This document shows, piece by piece, positions 8,375 through 17,243 of a DNA stretch of 64,000 nucleotides. The translations under genes were made by a program, and so were the position numbers. Position 1 is the stretch's first letter. Every line of letters begins with the position of its first letter. The stretch spans positions 62,001 to 126,000 of the forward strand of contig NZ_MASR01000003.1 of the NCBI RefSeq assembly GCF_001758195.1, read 5' to 3'. Below the pieces are notes generated by a model. That model was not told where the DNA came from. It saw nothing but the letters and a program-made list of their open reading frames with translations, and did no database searches. The stretch is from Pseudohongiella acticola. Its GTDB lineage: Bacteria; Pseudomonadota; Gammaproteobacteria; Pseudomonadales; Pseudohongiellaceae.

Positions 8375-8747
8375 AATCAAGATCCTGACCACCATTTTGA
8401 GCGCGGCGTTCGCGCATCTGCTCACGCATTTCTTCACGCTGTTCCGGTGTCATGTTCTGCATGCGTTCACGCATCTGCTCGCGCTGTTCTGGCGACACCT
8501 GTCCCAACCGTTCACCGCGTGGCCTGCCCGCGCCATTAGCCGGTCCACGGCCCGGACCGCGCATCTGCTGAAATTCCGCCAGCGACAACACGCCATCCGT
8601 ATTACTGTCGAGTTGACTGAAATGTTGAGCAAGCTGCTCTTCGCGCTGCTGATTTGCGTCGCTACTGTCATCGTTCTGACTGTATGCCGCCGCAGACAGA
8701 CCGATTCCTAAAATACAGGCGCCGAGCAGGGAATTGAAAGTTGCCAT
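8373..8747 (-). CDS. Exported EF-hand protein with arginine/glutamine-rich repeats
   Basis: A 124-residue protein starting at the ATG at 8747 (GGAG nine bases upstream; an in-frame GTG lies three codons earlier). Residues 1-23 are a signal peptide (SLLGACILGIGLSAAAYS). Residues 47-58 form a canonical calcium loop: D47, N49, D51, G52, then E58. The C-terminal 50 residues repeat MREQM/EQREEM-type units. Small EF-hand proteins of this kind often sit beside ECF sigma and CpxP-like genes; a role in periplasmic calcium or metal binding is inferred. The gene ends inside the dyad preceding the sigma gene. Confidence 0.78.
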   Translation of the reverse strand: MATFNSLLGACILGIGLSAAAYSQNDDSSDANQQREEQLAQHFSQLDSNTDGVLSLAEFQQMRGPGRGPANGAGRPRGERLGQVSPEQREQMRERMQNMTPEQREEMREQMRERRAQNGGQDLD

Positions 8748-8857
8748 TTGGTACACTCCGAATTTAATTGATTCGAAGCCTTATACGGCGCCCGTGACCA
8801 TTTCCGTCGCTGGTCGCCGTAAACTATTCACTTAAAGCGCCTACAGTCAGCTGCCAG

Positions 8858-10387
8858 TTAGCTAACGGTCACCGGCTTTGCTTCGGCAATACGCGCCTGC
8901 CACTCCGCAGGCCCGGTGCGGTGCACGGACGTGCCATTAACATCAACCGCCACTGTAACCGGCATGTCCTCTACCACAAACTCGTGAATCGCCTCCATGC
9001 CCAGGTCTTCAAACGCCACAATTCTGGAATTGCGAATCGCTTTTGATACCAGATAGGCGGCGCCGCCAACGGCCATCAGATAAACCGCTTTGTGTTTCTG
9101 GATAGCATCTATGGCAACCTGCCCTCGTTCGGCCTTGCCTATCATGCCCAGCAGTCCGGTTTTTGCCAGAATGGTCTCGGTAAACTTGTCCATGCGGGTG
9201 GCAGTGGTCGGTCCGGCAGGCCCAATGACTTCATCGCGCACGGCATCCACCGGCCCCACGTAGTAAATGAACTTTCCTTTCAGGTCCACCCCGTCAGGCA
9301 GAGACTCACCTCGATTGAACATTTCCACCAGCCGCTTGTGGGCCGCATCGCGACCCGTCAGCATTTTGCCCGATAACAACAGGGTTTCACCCGGTTCCCA
9401 GCTCTCTATATCCGCCTGCGTCACGGTATCCAGATTTACCCGACGTGCGGTGGGACCGGCATCCCAGGTGATCTGTGGCCAGTCTTCCAGTCTGGGCGGT
9501 GTCAGGTGTGCTGGCCCCTCACCATTGAGTACAAAATGTGCATGCCGGGTGGCCGCGCAATTCGGGATCATGGCTACCGGCAGTGACGCTGCATGAGTTG
9601 GATAATCCTTGATCTTGATATCCAGCACAGTGGTCAGCCCCCCCAGCCCCTGCGCTCCAATACCCAGCGCATTAACCTTGTCCATGATCTCCAGCCGTAA
9701 CTCTTCCACCCGGTTCTGCGGACCTCGCGCACGCAATTCGTGAATATCGACCGGATCCATCAATGACTCTTTTGCCATCACTGCGGCTTTCTCCGCGGTG
9801 CCACCGATGCCAATACCCAGCATACCTGGCGGACACCAGCCAGCACCCATGGTGGGCACTGTTTTGAGCACCCAGTCGACAATGCTGTCACTGGGGTTGA
9901 GCATGGCCATTTTTGACTTGTTTTCGGAACCACCCCCTTTGGCAGCCACCGTCACATCAAGGGTATCGCCCGGCACCACCTCCATATGGATGACGGCAGG
10001 CGTGTTATCTTTGGTATTGCGTCGGGCCCCGGCGGGATCAGCCAGAATGGAGGCGCGCAGCACATTATCGGGATGCAAATAGGCCTGTCGTACCCCTTCG
10101 TTTATCATGTCGGCCACACTCATGGTGGCATCTCCCCACTGCACATTCATGCCGACCTTGACGAATACCGTGACAATGCCAGTGTCCTGACAAATTGGGC
10201 GCTTGCCTTCTGCGCACAAGCGGGAATTGATCAGTATCTGTGCCATGGCATCTTTGGCCGCCTGCGACTGCTCGCGCTCATAAGCCTCATTGACGGCTTT
10301 AATGAAGTCCAGGGGATGATAATAGGAGATGTACTGCAGCGCATCGGCTACACTCTGGATCAGATCGTCTTGTTTGATGACAGTCAT
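8858..10387 (-). CDS. Class I fumarate hydratase (4Fe-4S)
   Basis: A 509-residue single-chain class I fumarase (FumA/FumB-like length). Three cluster cysteines are visible: C66 in PICQDTG, C185 in GAGWCPPGM and C277 in MIPNCAATRHAHF. The C-terminal domain holds KGKFIYYVGPV, GPTTATRMDKF and GMIGKAERG. The enzyme interconverts fumarate and malate in the TCA cycle; its exposed 4Fe-4S cluster makes it oxygen and superoxide sensitive in the family. It is transcribed away from the hybrid kinase; the 162-base gap between them carries repeats. It ends 110 bases before the EF-hand gene; that gap holds a dyad (8784-8821) but no T-tract. Confidence 0.93.
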   Translation of the reverse strand: MTVIKQDDLIQSVADALQYISYYHPLDFIKAVNEAYEREQSQAAKDAMAQILINSRLCAEGKRPICQDTGIVTVFVKVGMNVQWGDATMSVADMINEGVRQAYLHPDNVLRASILADPAGARRNTKDNTPAVIHMEVVPGDTLDVTVAAKGGGSENKSKMAMLNPSDSIVDWVLKTVPTMGAGWCPPGMLGIGIGGTAEKAAVMAKESLMDPVDIHELRARGPQNRVEELRLEIMDKVNALGIGAQGLGGLTTVLDIKIKDYPTHAASLPVAMIPNCAATRHAHFVLNGEGPAHLTPPRLEDWPQITWDAGPTARRVNLDTVTQADIESWEPGETLLLSGKMLTGRDAAHKRLVEMFNRGESLPDGVDLKGKFIYYVGPVDAVRDEVIGPAGPTTATRMDKFTETILAKTGLLGMIGKAERGQVAIDAIQKHKAVYLMAVGGAAYLVSKAIRNSRIVAFEDLGMEAIHEFVVEDMPVTVAVDVNGTSVHRTGPAEWQARIAEAKPVTVS

Positions 10388-10439
10388 TGGCTGGTTCCCG
10401 ATTAACCAGTGCAGTCAGTGCACGGGTCCTAAAGGTTCA

Positions 10440-10489
10440 CGAACTCACTTTAGGTCAGAGTTCGTTTGGTCAAGGTTCGTTGGTTCAAG
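10440..10489. repeat. Tandem 15-bp repeat and inverted repeat in the fumarase/kinase divergent promoter region
   Basis: Two adjacent 15-base units, GTTCGTTTGGTCAAG (10460-10474) and GTTCGTTGGTTCAAG (10475-10489), differ at two positions. They overlap an inverted pair CGAACTC (10440-10446) and GAGTTCG (10458-10464). The block sits midway between two divergent start codons, so a regulator site serving one or both genes is likely; which regulator is unknown. Confidence 0.6.
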
Positions 10490-10548
10490 ATTAAAAACGG
10501 CGTAAATTCTACCATAAAGGCGCCCTGGTTGAGGCCCGGAAACTCCGC

Positions 10549-13500
10549 ATGTTACCCATTTATGTTGTCTTGATAGCGGCTTTTGCCTACCTGGCATTGT
10601 TGTTCACGATTGCCTCTCGTGGCGAGCGTAGCAGCAAAACCGGGCCGCGTCCCTGGCGCTATACACTGGCGCTGGGCGTCCACTGCACGACATGGGCATT
10701 CTACGGCACCGTCACTCAGGCCGCACAGTATGGCTGGTGGTTCGCACCAACCTACCTGGGCGGTATTTGCATCTTCCTGTTTGCGCATCAGTTTCAGATG
10801 AAAATGCTGAATCTGGTAAAAGAGCAGAACCTGACATCGATCGCCGACCTGATCGGTTCACGTTACGGCAAGTCTCACGGCCTGGCGGCGTTTGTGGCCA
10901 TCATCTGCCTCATCGCCCTGGTGCCTTATATCTCCCTGCAGTTGCGGGCTGTGGCAGCCAGCTTCGCCGCTGTCACCGGTCTTGAGGCCAGCGCTGCCCC
11001 CTGGTTTCTGGATCTGGCTGCGGCCGTAGGCCTGGCCATGATCGGGTTTTCCATCCTGTTTGGCGCTCGCCGCCTGAGTCTGGCCGAACAACATCCTGGG
11101 CTGATGGACGTGGTCGCTTTTGAGTCAATCGTAAAACTGGTCGCCTTCGGTATCGTCGGCATATTCGTCACATACCAGCTTTTTGACGGCATCAATGACC
11201 TGGTCCTGTCAGCCGCTGCCAGTGAACCGGCCCGCCAATTGCTGCAACCTAACGCCAATGGTGTGTACATCTACGTTACTCACATGGTACTGGGCGCATT
11301 GGCAATGTTCGTGCTACCCCGACAATTTCAGGTCAATTTTATTGAGAACACAAGTCCTGAGGAACTGAGAAAAGCCCGCTGGGCATTTCCGCTGTACCTG
11401 TTCGCCATTAATTTTTTCATTCTGCCCATCGCCCTGGCGGGCGTCATTCTGGCCCCCGAGGCCCGCATGAGTGACACGTTTCTTCTAACTCTGCCTATCC
11501 TGGCCGAACGTCCGGATATTAGTCTGATTGCCTTTATCGGCGGCCTGTCTACGTCGACAAGCATGGTCATCATGGCAACGCTGGCACTGGGCATTATGAT
11601 GTCGAACGATGTCATTACACCGTTATGGCTCCGCGCACGAAGCAGTGGCAACCTGATTTCGAATCTGACACCACAGGGCGTACTGCTGACCCGTCGCCTT
11701 ACCATGGTGGTCATTGTGGTACTCGCCTATGTCTATCACAAGTTTACCGAAAGCGGATTGCCCCTGGTGAGCAACGGTCTCATTGCCATGTCATTGTTAT
11801 CACAACTGGCACCTTCCATGTTCGGAGGCCTGTTGTGGGCCCGCGCCAACCGCGCCGGCGCCACCGCCGGCATGATACTGGGAACAGCCGTATGGGCGAC
11901 CATGCTTTTGCTGCCTTCATTAAGCCCAAGCCAGCCACTGACTGACAAAGCAATCAGTGACGGTGTGGTGTTGAGCCTGAGCACCAATATACTGATCTAT
12001 ATACTGGTGTCTCTCATCAGCCGACAGGGTCCCGCCGATAGCCAACAGGGTTTGAGATTCGTGCGTCCCGGGCACAAGTCGACGGTGATGACAACAGAAC
12101 AGGGGGTCGAGCATCGACAACAGGTGACCTGGGGCCGCCTGCGCTCAGTGTTGTCCCGTTTCATGGACCCCCAGGACGCGGCCGGGCTGAATAAACGCCT
12201 GGGTCTGAGTATTGCTGATGTCCCTGAGCAGCGACTGGTGCATCCGATGCTGCTGATCCGCCTGGAGCGCGAACTGGCCGGCGCCATCGGCAGCTCGGCC
12301 AGCCGTCTGTTGATTGGAAGCCTGGCCAGGTCATCGCCAGTGGCAGTTGACGAAGTGGTGGATTGGGCATCAGAGGCGTCACAACTTTATCGCTTTAACC
12401 GGGAGTTACTGCAATCGTCCGTGGAGAACATCCCGCAGGGAATCAGTGTCATTGATAGTGAGCTCAGACTGGTTGCCTGGAACCGGCGTTATCTGGAAAT
12501 TTTTGCCTATCCGGAAGGGTTGATCCGTGCCGGCATCGCGGTAGAAGAAATACTGCGTTTTAATGCCCGCCGGGGATTGCTGGGCCGCCCCGATGCTGAT
12601 GTGGAAAATGAAGTTAAAAAGCGTCTGGATTATTTGCGCAGCGGCAGCCGATACCGATACCAGCGTCAGCAGGCCTCCGGACAGGTTATCGAGTTACAGG
12701 GCAATCCGATGCCGGATGGTGGTTTTGTCACTACGTACACCGATATCAGTGAACTGGTCACGACTCAGAACGAGTTGCAGCAGATTAACGCTGAGCTGGA
12801 AGCGCGCGTGGAAGATCGTACCGAAGCCCTGTCAGCAGCCAAGCTGGCCGCAGAGCACGCTCATCAGAGCAAATCAAAATTCTTTGCGGCAGCCGGCCAT
12901 GACCTGATGCAGCCACTCAACGCGGCCAGCCTGTTCTGCGAAATGCTGTTAAAACGACTAAAGAGCGATGACAACAGTCTTGCCATGCAGATTCAGCAGT
13001 CCCTGCAAAACGCCGAAGAATTGCTCACCATGCTGCTGGAAATGACAAAACTTGAGTCCGGCAACCTGCAACCACACGCTAAAGATGTTCCCTTGTGGGA
13101 CATACTCGCGCCGCTAAACTCGTCGTTCACATTGCTCGCGCAGGAGAAAGGACTCGAACTGCGCATGTTGCCGACACAGGTTGTGGTCACTACCGATCAA
13201 AAAATTCTGCAACGAATTCTGCAGAACCTGCTCAGCAATGCCGTCCGGTACACCCACCAGGGCAAAATTCTGTGTGGCATCCGACGCAAGCAGGGTAACT
13301 TCATCGAACTGCAGATATGGGACACCGGGCGCGGCATACCGGCAGAAAAATTTAATGAAATTTTCATGGAGTTCAAACAACTCGATCAGCATGATCATAA
13401 CCCCGGGCTCGGCCTGGGCCTGGCGATCGTTGATCGCATGTGCCGTCTGCTCAATATTCCCATTCACCTGCAGTCACAGCTTGAACGCGGCACCTGTTTC

Positions 13501-13947
13501 AGCCTCACGCTACCTGTCAGCGCCTGGCGCAGCCCGGCTCTGACCCGAAAGCGGCCACTCAGCGACACGATGCCCTGGTCTCTACCGGAAAATACACATG
13601 TATTGCTCCTGGATGATGACCCAACCATACGCGAAGCACTGTCCTCACTGCTACGAGAATGGGGCGCCGTTGTCAGCGCCTGCAGCACAATCAGAGAAGC
13701 CCTGCAGATTGACCGGCGACCTGATTTACTGCTGATCGATTACCACCTGACAGACCAACAGGTAGGTACTGATGCCATTACCCGGATCAGATCACACTGG
13801 CATCGCGATATCCCGGCTATTCTGAGCACGGCAGATCCCAACGAAACCATTCGGGAACAGGTGGTCGAAGTGGATGCTTATTTCCTGCCCAAACCGGTGA
13901 AGCAGGCTGCGCTGAAACGCCTGCTAAAGAGTATTGGCTTCGGCTAG
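10549..13947 (+). CDS. Hybrid sensor histidine kinase with sodium:solute symporter-like N-terminus
   Basis: A 1132-residue inner-membrane protein. Residues 1 to about 500 contain roughly 13 hydrophobic segments resembling the sodium:solute symporter fold. A PAS domain follows (ENIPQGISVIDSELRLVAWN), then a coiled-coil and the HisKA H-box (AAAGHDLMQPLNAAS, H784). Next comes the ATPase domain (QNLLSNAVRYT, DTGRGIP, GLGLGLAIV) and a C-terminal receiver with the phospho-acceptor D1064 in LLIDYHLTD. This architecture is known in Pseudomonas (ErcS/NahK-like group), where such kinases work with LuxR-type regulators in control of catabolism. Whether the transporter-like part moves a solute or only senses it is unknown. 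Its end overlaps the response regulator by 24 bases. Confidence 0.9.
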   Translation: MLPIYVVLIAAFAYLALLFTIASRGERSSKTGPRPWRYTLALGVHCTTWAFYGTVTQAAQYGWWFAPTYLGGICIFLFAHQFQMKMLNLVKEQNLTSIADLIGSRYGKSHGLAAFVAIICLIALVPYISLQLRAVAASFAAVTGLEASAAPWFLDLAAAVGLAMIGFSILFGARRLSLAEQHPGLMDVVAFESIVKLVAFGIVGIFVTYQLFDGINDLVLSAAASEPARQLLQPNANGVYIYVTHMVLGALAMFVLPRQFQVNFIENTSPEELRKARWAFPLYLFAINFFILPIALAGVILAPEARMSDTFLLTLPILAERPDISLIAFIGGLSTSTSMVIMATLALGIMMSNDVITPLWLRARSSGNLISNLTPQGVLLTRRLTMVVIVVLAYVYHKFTESGLPLVSNGLIAMSLLSQLAPSMFGGLLWARANRAGATAGMILGTAVWATMLLLPSLSPSQPLTDKAISDGVVLSLSTNILIYILVSLISRQGPADSQQGLRFVRPGHKSTVMTTEQGVEHRQQVTWGRLRSVLSRFMDPQDAAGLNKRLGLSIADVPEQRLVHPMLLIRLERELAGAIGSSASRLLIGSLARSSPVAVDEVVDWASEASQLYRFNRELLQSSVENIPQGISVIDSELRLVAWNRRYLEIFAYPEGLIRAGIAVEEILRFNARRGLLGRPDADVENEVKKRLDYLRSGSRYRYQRQQASGQVIELQGNPMPDGGFVTTYTDISELVTTQNELQQINAELEARVEDRTEALSAAKLAAEHAHQSKSKFFAAAGHDLMQPLNAASLFCEMLLKRLKSDDNSLAMQIQQSLQNAEELLTMLLEMTKLESGNLQPHAKDVPLWDILAPLNSSFTLLAQEKGLELRMLPTQVVVTTDQKILQRILQNLLSNAVRYTHQGKILCGIRRKQGNFIELQIWDTGRGIPAEKFNEIFMEFKQLDQHDHNPGLGLGLAIVDRMCRLLNIPIHLQSQLERGTCFSLTLPVSAWRSPALTRKRPLSDTMPWSLPENTHVLLLDDDPTIREALSSLLREWGAVVSACSTIREALQIDRRPDLLLIDYHLTDQQVGTDAITRIRSHWHRDIPAILSTADPNETIREQVVEVDAYFLPKPVKQAALKRLLKSIGFG

Positions 13948-14661
13948 TGCGTCGTCACTGTCGGCCCGGAGCATGTCATGAAAAAGTACACCTGCCTGGG
14001 TTCTGTTGATGACGCCCAGCTTTCTGAGTATGGCAGAGACATGCTGCTTGATGGTGGTTTCCTGCACATCCAGCTCGTAGGCTATCTGTTTATTCAACAA
14101 TCCGTCGGCAATGCAGCGCAACACCTTGAACTGCTGAGGCGTCAGTTGGCTTAATTTACGGGCAAAATCCTGATGCAGGGCATTCTTCTGTTCCATCACC
14201 GTGCTCTGCAGATGTGCAGGCAGCCAGTTGTCACCGCCCAGCACTGTCTCCACGGCGCTAACGATATCCGGCATGGGCGCCGACTTGGGCACGTAGGCGC
14301 TGGCACCAAAACTCATCGCACGTTCGACCACATCCAGTTGCTCGTTAGCCGAGACAATCACGACCAGCACATCGGGGAACTGATTGCGTATGGCGGTCAG
14401 ACCCGTCAAGCCCTGGTTGCCCGGCATATTGAGGTCCAGAAAGACCAGCTCGATCTGCGGCTGCTGAACCAACAGTTGCAGCAGGCCGTCTAACGTTTCC
14501 GCTTCCAGCACCTCTCCGTTCAACGTGGTCGCCAGTGCGTGCTGCAAGGCAGCGCGAAACAGGGGGTGATCATCGGCGATAACAACATTGGCCAGCGTCG
14601 TGCTGGCAACAGGTGAGGGGCTTTGGGTCATGGCAACACCGGCGTCTGACTGAAAGAGCAT
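13924..14661 (-). CDS. LuxR/NarL-type response regulator
   Basis: A receiver domain (VVIADDHPLFRAAL, phospho-acceptor D76 in VFLDLNMPG, SANEQ, conserved lysine in VPKSA) is followed by a LuxR HTH (LTPQQFKVLRCIADGLLNKQIAYELDVQETTIKQHVSAILRKLGV), 245 residues in all. It resembles ErdR/AgmR-type regulators, which partner hybrid kinases like the adjacent one in control of ethanol or acyl metabolism in Pseudomonas; that pairing is an inference. An internal ATG at 14631 is an alternative start, since neither has a strong binding site. The last 24 bases overlap the kinase gene on the opposite strand. Confidence 0.88.
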   Translation of the reverse strand: MLFQSDAGVAMTQSPSPVASTTLANVVIADDHPLFRAALQHALATTLNGEVLEAETLDGLLQLLVQQPQIELVFLDLNMPGNQGLTGLTAIRNQFPDVLVVIVSANEQLDVVERAMSFGASAYVPKSAPMPDIVSAVETVLGGDNWLPAHLQSTVMEQKNALHQDFARKLSQLTPQQFKVLRCIADGLLNKQIAYELDVQETTIKQHVSAILRKLGVINRTQAGVLFHDMLRADSDDALAEANTL

Positions 14662-14686
14662 GGATTCTTAACCTAATACAAGCCGA

Positions 14687-14720
14687 TAAAAAATGCCACC
14701 ATCACAGCAGCGATGGTGGC
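14687..14720 (-). terminator. Intrinsic terminator after the TonB receptor gene
   Basis: GCCACCATC (14695-14703) pairs with GATGGTGGC (14712-14720) around an 8-base loop. On the minus strand the stem is followed by ATTTTTTAT. It lies 75 bases past the receptor stop, between that gene and the response regulator, and fits a rho-independent terminator of the receptor transcript. Confidence 0.85.
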
Positions 14721-14794
14721 ACAAGGTCATGGAGACGAAATTCGTCGACCCAACACCCGCCGCTGCTCGGAGAGATCGCGGCGGGGCACCCGGA

Positions 14795-17095
14795 TTATCG
14801 GCCGAAGCGATAACCCAGAGACAGGCTGACGGTACGCGGCGCACCGTAGTAACCGATCAACGTGGTATCACCACCCAGCCCCGGCGCATAGCCATTAGGC
14901 AATGACGGATCCGCCGCACCCAGGAAGGCATAGTTGCCGACCAGGAACTCCTCATCGGTCAGGTTCTTGCCATGCAGACCTAGCGACAGCTTGCCATCCG
15001 CACTGGTCCAGCTGACACCCAGATTAACGATGCCGTAACCTTCCTGCTCCAGCACGTTGCCCAGCTCAGTCAGACTGTACTCGCTTCGGTAACTGTAATT
15101 GCCGGTGAATACGATATCACCCGTTGACACTGGCATGTCATAGTTGAAGCCCAGATTGATGGTCTGTTCCGGCGTATTGGTGATGACAAAATCATCGGTA
15201 ATGTCGATCCTGTTCAGGTCAGCGTCAAAACTGAAAACATTGCTGAAATCAGCATCAATCAGACCCACATTACCAAACAGGCTCAGGTTGTCGCCGGCAA
15301 TCCAGGTGAATTCGAATTCCAGACCTTTGGCCTCGGATTGACCTACGTTACCCAAGCGTTGATTCAGCGCTGCATTATCGTCAGGGTCAGGAATCACCGA
15401 GATATATTGACGGTCTTTGTGATCCAGCATGAAGGCCGCTGCGTTAAGCCGGAACGTCGACGTCAGGTCGGTCTTGATACCTATCTCGTAGGACTCCACA
15501 TCTTCCGGATTGGCCGCTGGTTCCGCCGTGGTAGCCCGGGGATTGAAAGTCCCGGACTTGAAACCTTCACTGTAGCTGGCGTAGACCATGGTGTCGGCAG
15601 TGGCCTGATATTCAACACTGACGCGTGGCGTTACCTTCGACCAGTCGGCGCTGTCATCCAGGACCACCGGGGTGGCTGGTGCACTGCGCACATAACCGGG
15701 CAGCCAGCCTGATTCCGGATACACAGTGTCAAAGATCAGACCATTACGCACCACTGAGTCTTTCTCATCTTTGGTATAACGGATACCACCACTGATACTC
15801 CACTGGTCATTGAATCGGTAGGTACCGTCAGCATACACCGCCGTGCTTTTGCTGTTGCTGCAGCCCGATACTTCGCGCGTCAGGCCCGCTGCACCCAGCG
15901 ACTTACCCAACTCTTCCAGTATCGCATCAAACACACCACAGGACTCGGAGTCAAAATAGTACAGGCCTGACACGACATTGAAGTTGCCGGCGCGATAGCT
16001 CAGCTGCAACTCCTGGGTAAACCATTCGTCTTCGTAGATCGCCGGGACGTCAAAAATACGCAACGGTGTGTTATCAAAATCGATGTTCACTGGAGAATAG
16101 TTCTCTCGCCGTGACGTAATCGATTTCAGTGTCGTGGAATTGTTGACATCCCACTGCACTGTCAGATTCATGCCTTCCGTTTCCACTCTGTTCTCGGTTG
16201 GCAGACTGGTGTAGGAATCGTAGATACTGTCGGGCACCGGCGCCGTATTGGTCAGCAGACTGGGCAGCAAACGATAACCGCCTTTGGAATTGGAGGTATC
16301 TTCGGTTTTGTCATAGCCAAACTGGACAAACACATTGTCGGTCGGCGTGTACTCAGCCGTGATGCGGTATGCCTGCAGGTCCTTGTTGTAATTCTCCAGG
16401 TCCTGGCCGGGCAGGTCACTGATCAGAAATTTGCCAAAACCATCACGCGTCAGATTGGCATAACCAAAACCAAGATAAAAATCGTCCGTTACCGGCACCT
16501 GACCGACCAGCTTGAGGTCTCGTTGCCCGTGAGTACCGGCAGTCACCGTGGTAGCAAGTTCCGCCTCACCAGTCATGCGCTGAGTGACATATTTCAGGGC
16601 GCCGCCCACGGTGTTCTTGCCATACAGGGTGCCCTGCGGACCGCGCAGAACTTCCACACGCTGGATGTTCAGAATATCCAGTACAGCACCTTGAGGACGG
16701 GCAATATAGACATCATCAACATAGATGCCGACACCGGATTCGTAGCCCCAAAGTGGATCTTCCTGACCCACACCACGAATGAATGCGGTCAACGTCGAGT
16801 TGGTGGCACGGCTTTCCTGCAGCGTCGTGTTAGGTGAAAATTGCTGCACCTCAAGAATGGTCTCAAGACCCCGGTCCGATATATCGTCGGCACCCAGCGA
16901 AGTGACGGCCAATGGCACCTGTTGCATGTTCTCCACCGTGCGGCGAGCAGTGACTTCAATGCTTTCCAGAATGCGACCTTCCGGCTGCCGAGCGTCCGGC
17001 ATTGTGTCCTGTGCCAGTGCCGGGAATGCAAAACCGCCCATGGCCACCGACACTGCCATAGCGCAGCTTGAATATTTGAATTTGCTGTGTTTCAT
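14795..17095 (-). CDS. TonB-dependent outer-membrane receptor
   Basis: A 766-residue protein beginning at the ATG at 17095 (GGGGAG nine bases upstream). Residues 1-29 are a signal peptide ending PALAQD. A TonB box-like ESIEVTARR follows, then the plug domain (VEVLRGPQGTLYGKNTVGGALKYVT), and a large beta-barrel. The form resembles the FecA/CirA-like receptors that marine proteobacteria use for siderophores, vitamins or organic nutrients. Its neighbours (GntP permease, acyl-CoA ligase, exported esterase) point to an organic acid, ester or lipid-like substrate rather than iron, but this is an inference. The divergent promoter region contains a 14-bp palindrome. Confidence 0.92.
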   Translation of the reverse strand: MKHSKFKYSSCAMAVSVAMGGFAFPALAQDTMPDARQPEGRILESIEVTARRTVENMQQVPLAVTSLGADDISDRGLETILEVQQFSPNTTLQESRATNSTLTAFIRGVGQEDPLWGYESGVGIYVDDVYIARPQGAVLDILNIQRVEVLRGPQGTLYGKNTVGGALKYVTQRMTGEAELATTVTAGTHGQRDLKLVGQVPVTDDFYLGFGYANLTRDGFGKFLISDLPGQDLENYNKDLQAYRITAEYTPTDNVFVQFGYDKTEDTSNSKGGYRLLPSLLTNTAPVPDSIYDSYTSLPTENRVETEGMNLTVQWDVNNSTTLKSITSRRENYSPVNIDFDNTPLRIFDVPAIYEDEWFTQELQLSYRAGNFNVVSGLYYFDSESCGVFDAILEELGKSLGAAGLTREVSGCSNSKSTAVYADGTYRFNDQWSISGGIRYTKDEKDSVVRNGLIFDTVYPESGWLPGYVRSAPATPVVLDDSADWSKVTPRVSVEYQATADTMVYASYSEGFKSGTFNPRATTAEPAANPEDVESYEIGIKTDLTSTFRLNAAAFMLDHKDRQYISVIPDPDDNAALNQRLGNVGQSEAKGLEFEFTWIAGDNLSLFGNVGLIDADFSNVFSFDADLNRIDITDDFVITNTPEQTINLGFNYDMPVSTGDIVFTGNYSYRSEYSLTELGNVLEQEGYGIVNLGVSWTSADGKLSLGLHGKNLTDEEFLVGNYAFLGAADPSLPNGYAPGLGGDTTLIGYYGAPRTVSLSLGYRFGR

Positions 17096-17168
17096 TGGAC
17101 GAGCTCCCCGTGGAATTTTTATTAGTCGGCAGCCACCATACTCCAACTTCAGACGATTGTGACCTGTA

Positions 17169-17182
17169 CCATAGTACTATGG
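17169..17182. promoter_or_regulatory. Perfect 14-bp palindrome between divergent receptor and permease genes
   Basis: CCATAGTACTATGG reads the same on both strands. It sits 74 bases upstream of the receptor ATG and 62 bases upstream of the permease ATG, a place from which one regulator could control both directions. No regulator gene lies in the immediate cluster, so the binding protein is unknown. Confidence 0.65.
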
Positions 17183-17243
17183 GTTGCGCCCCGCCATTCG
17201 TGAACAATAGCCCCACCAAGAATAATGAGTCACAGAGGGCGTC

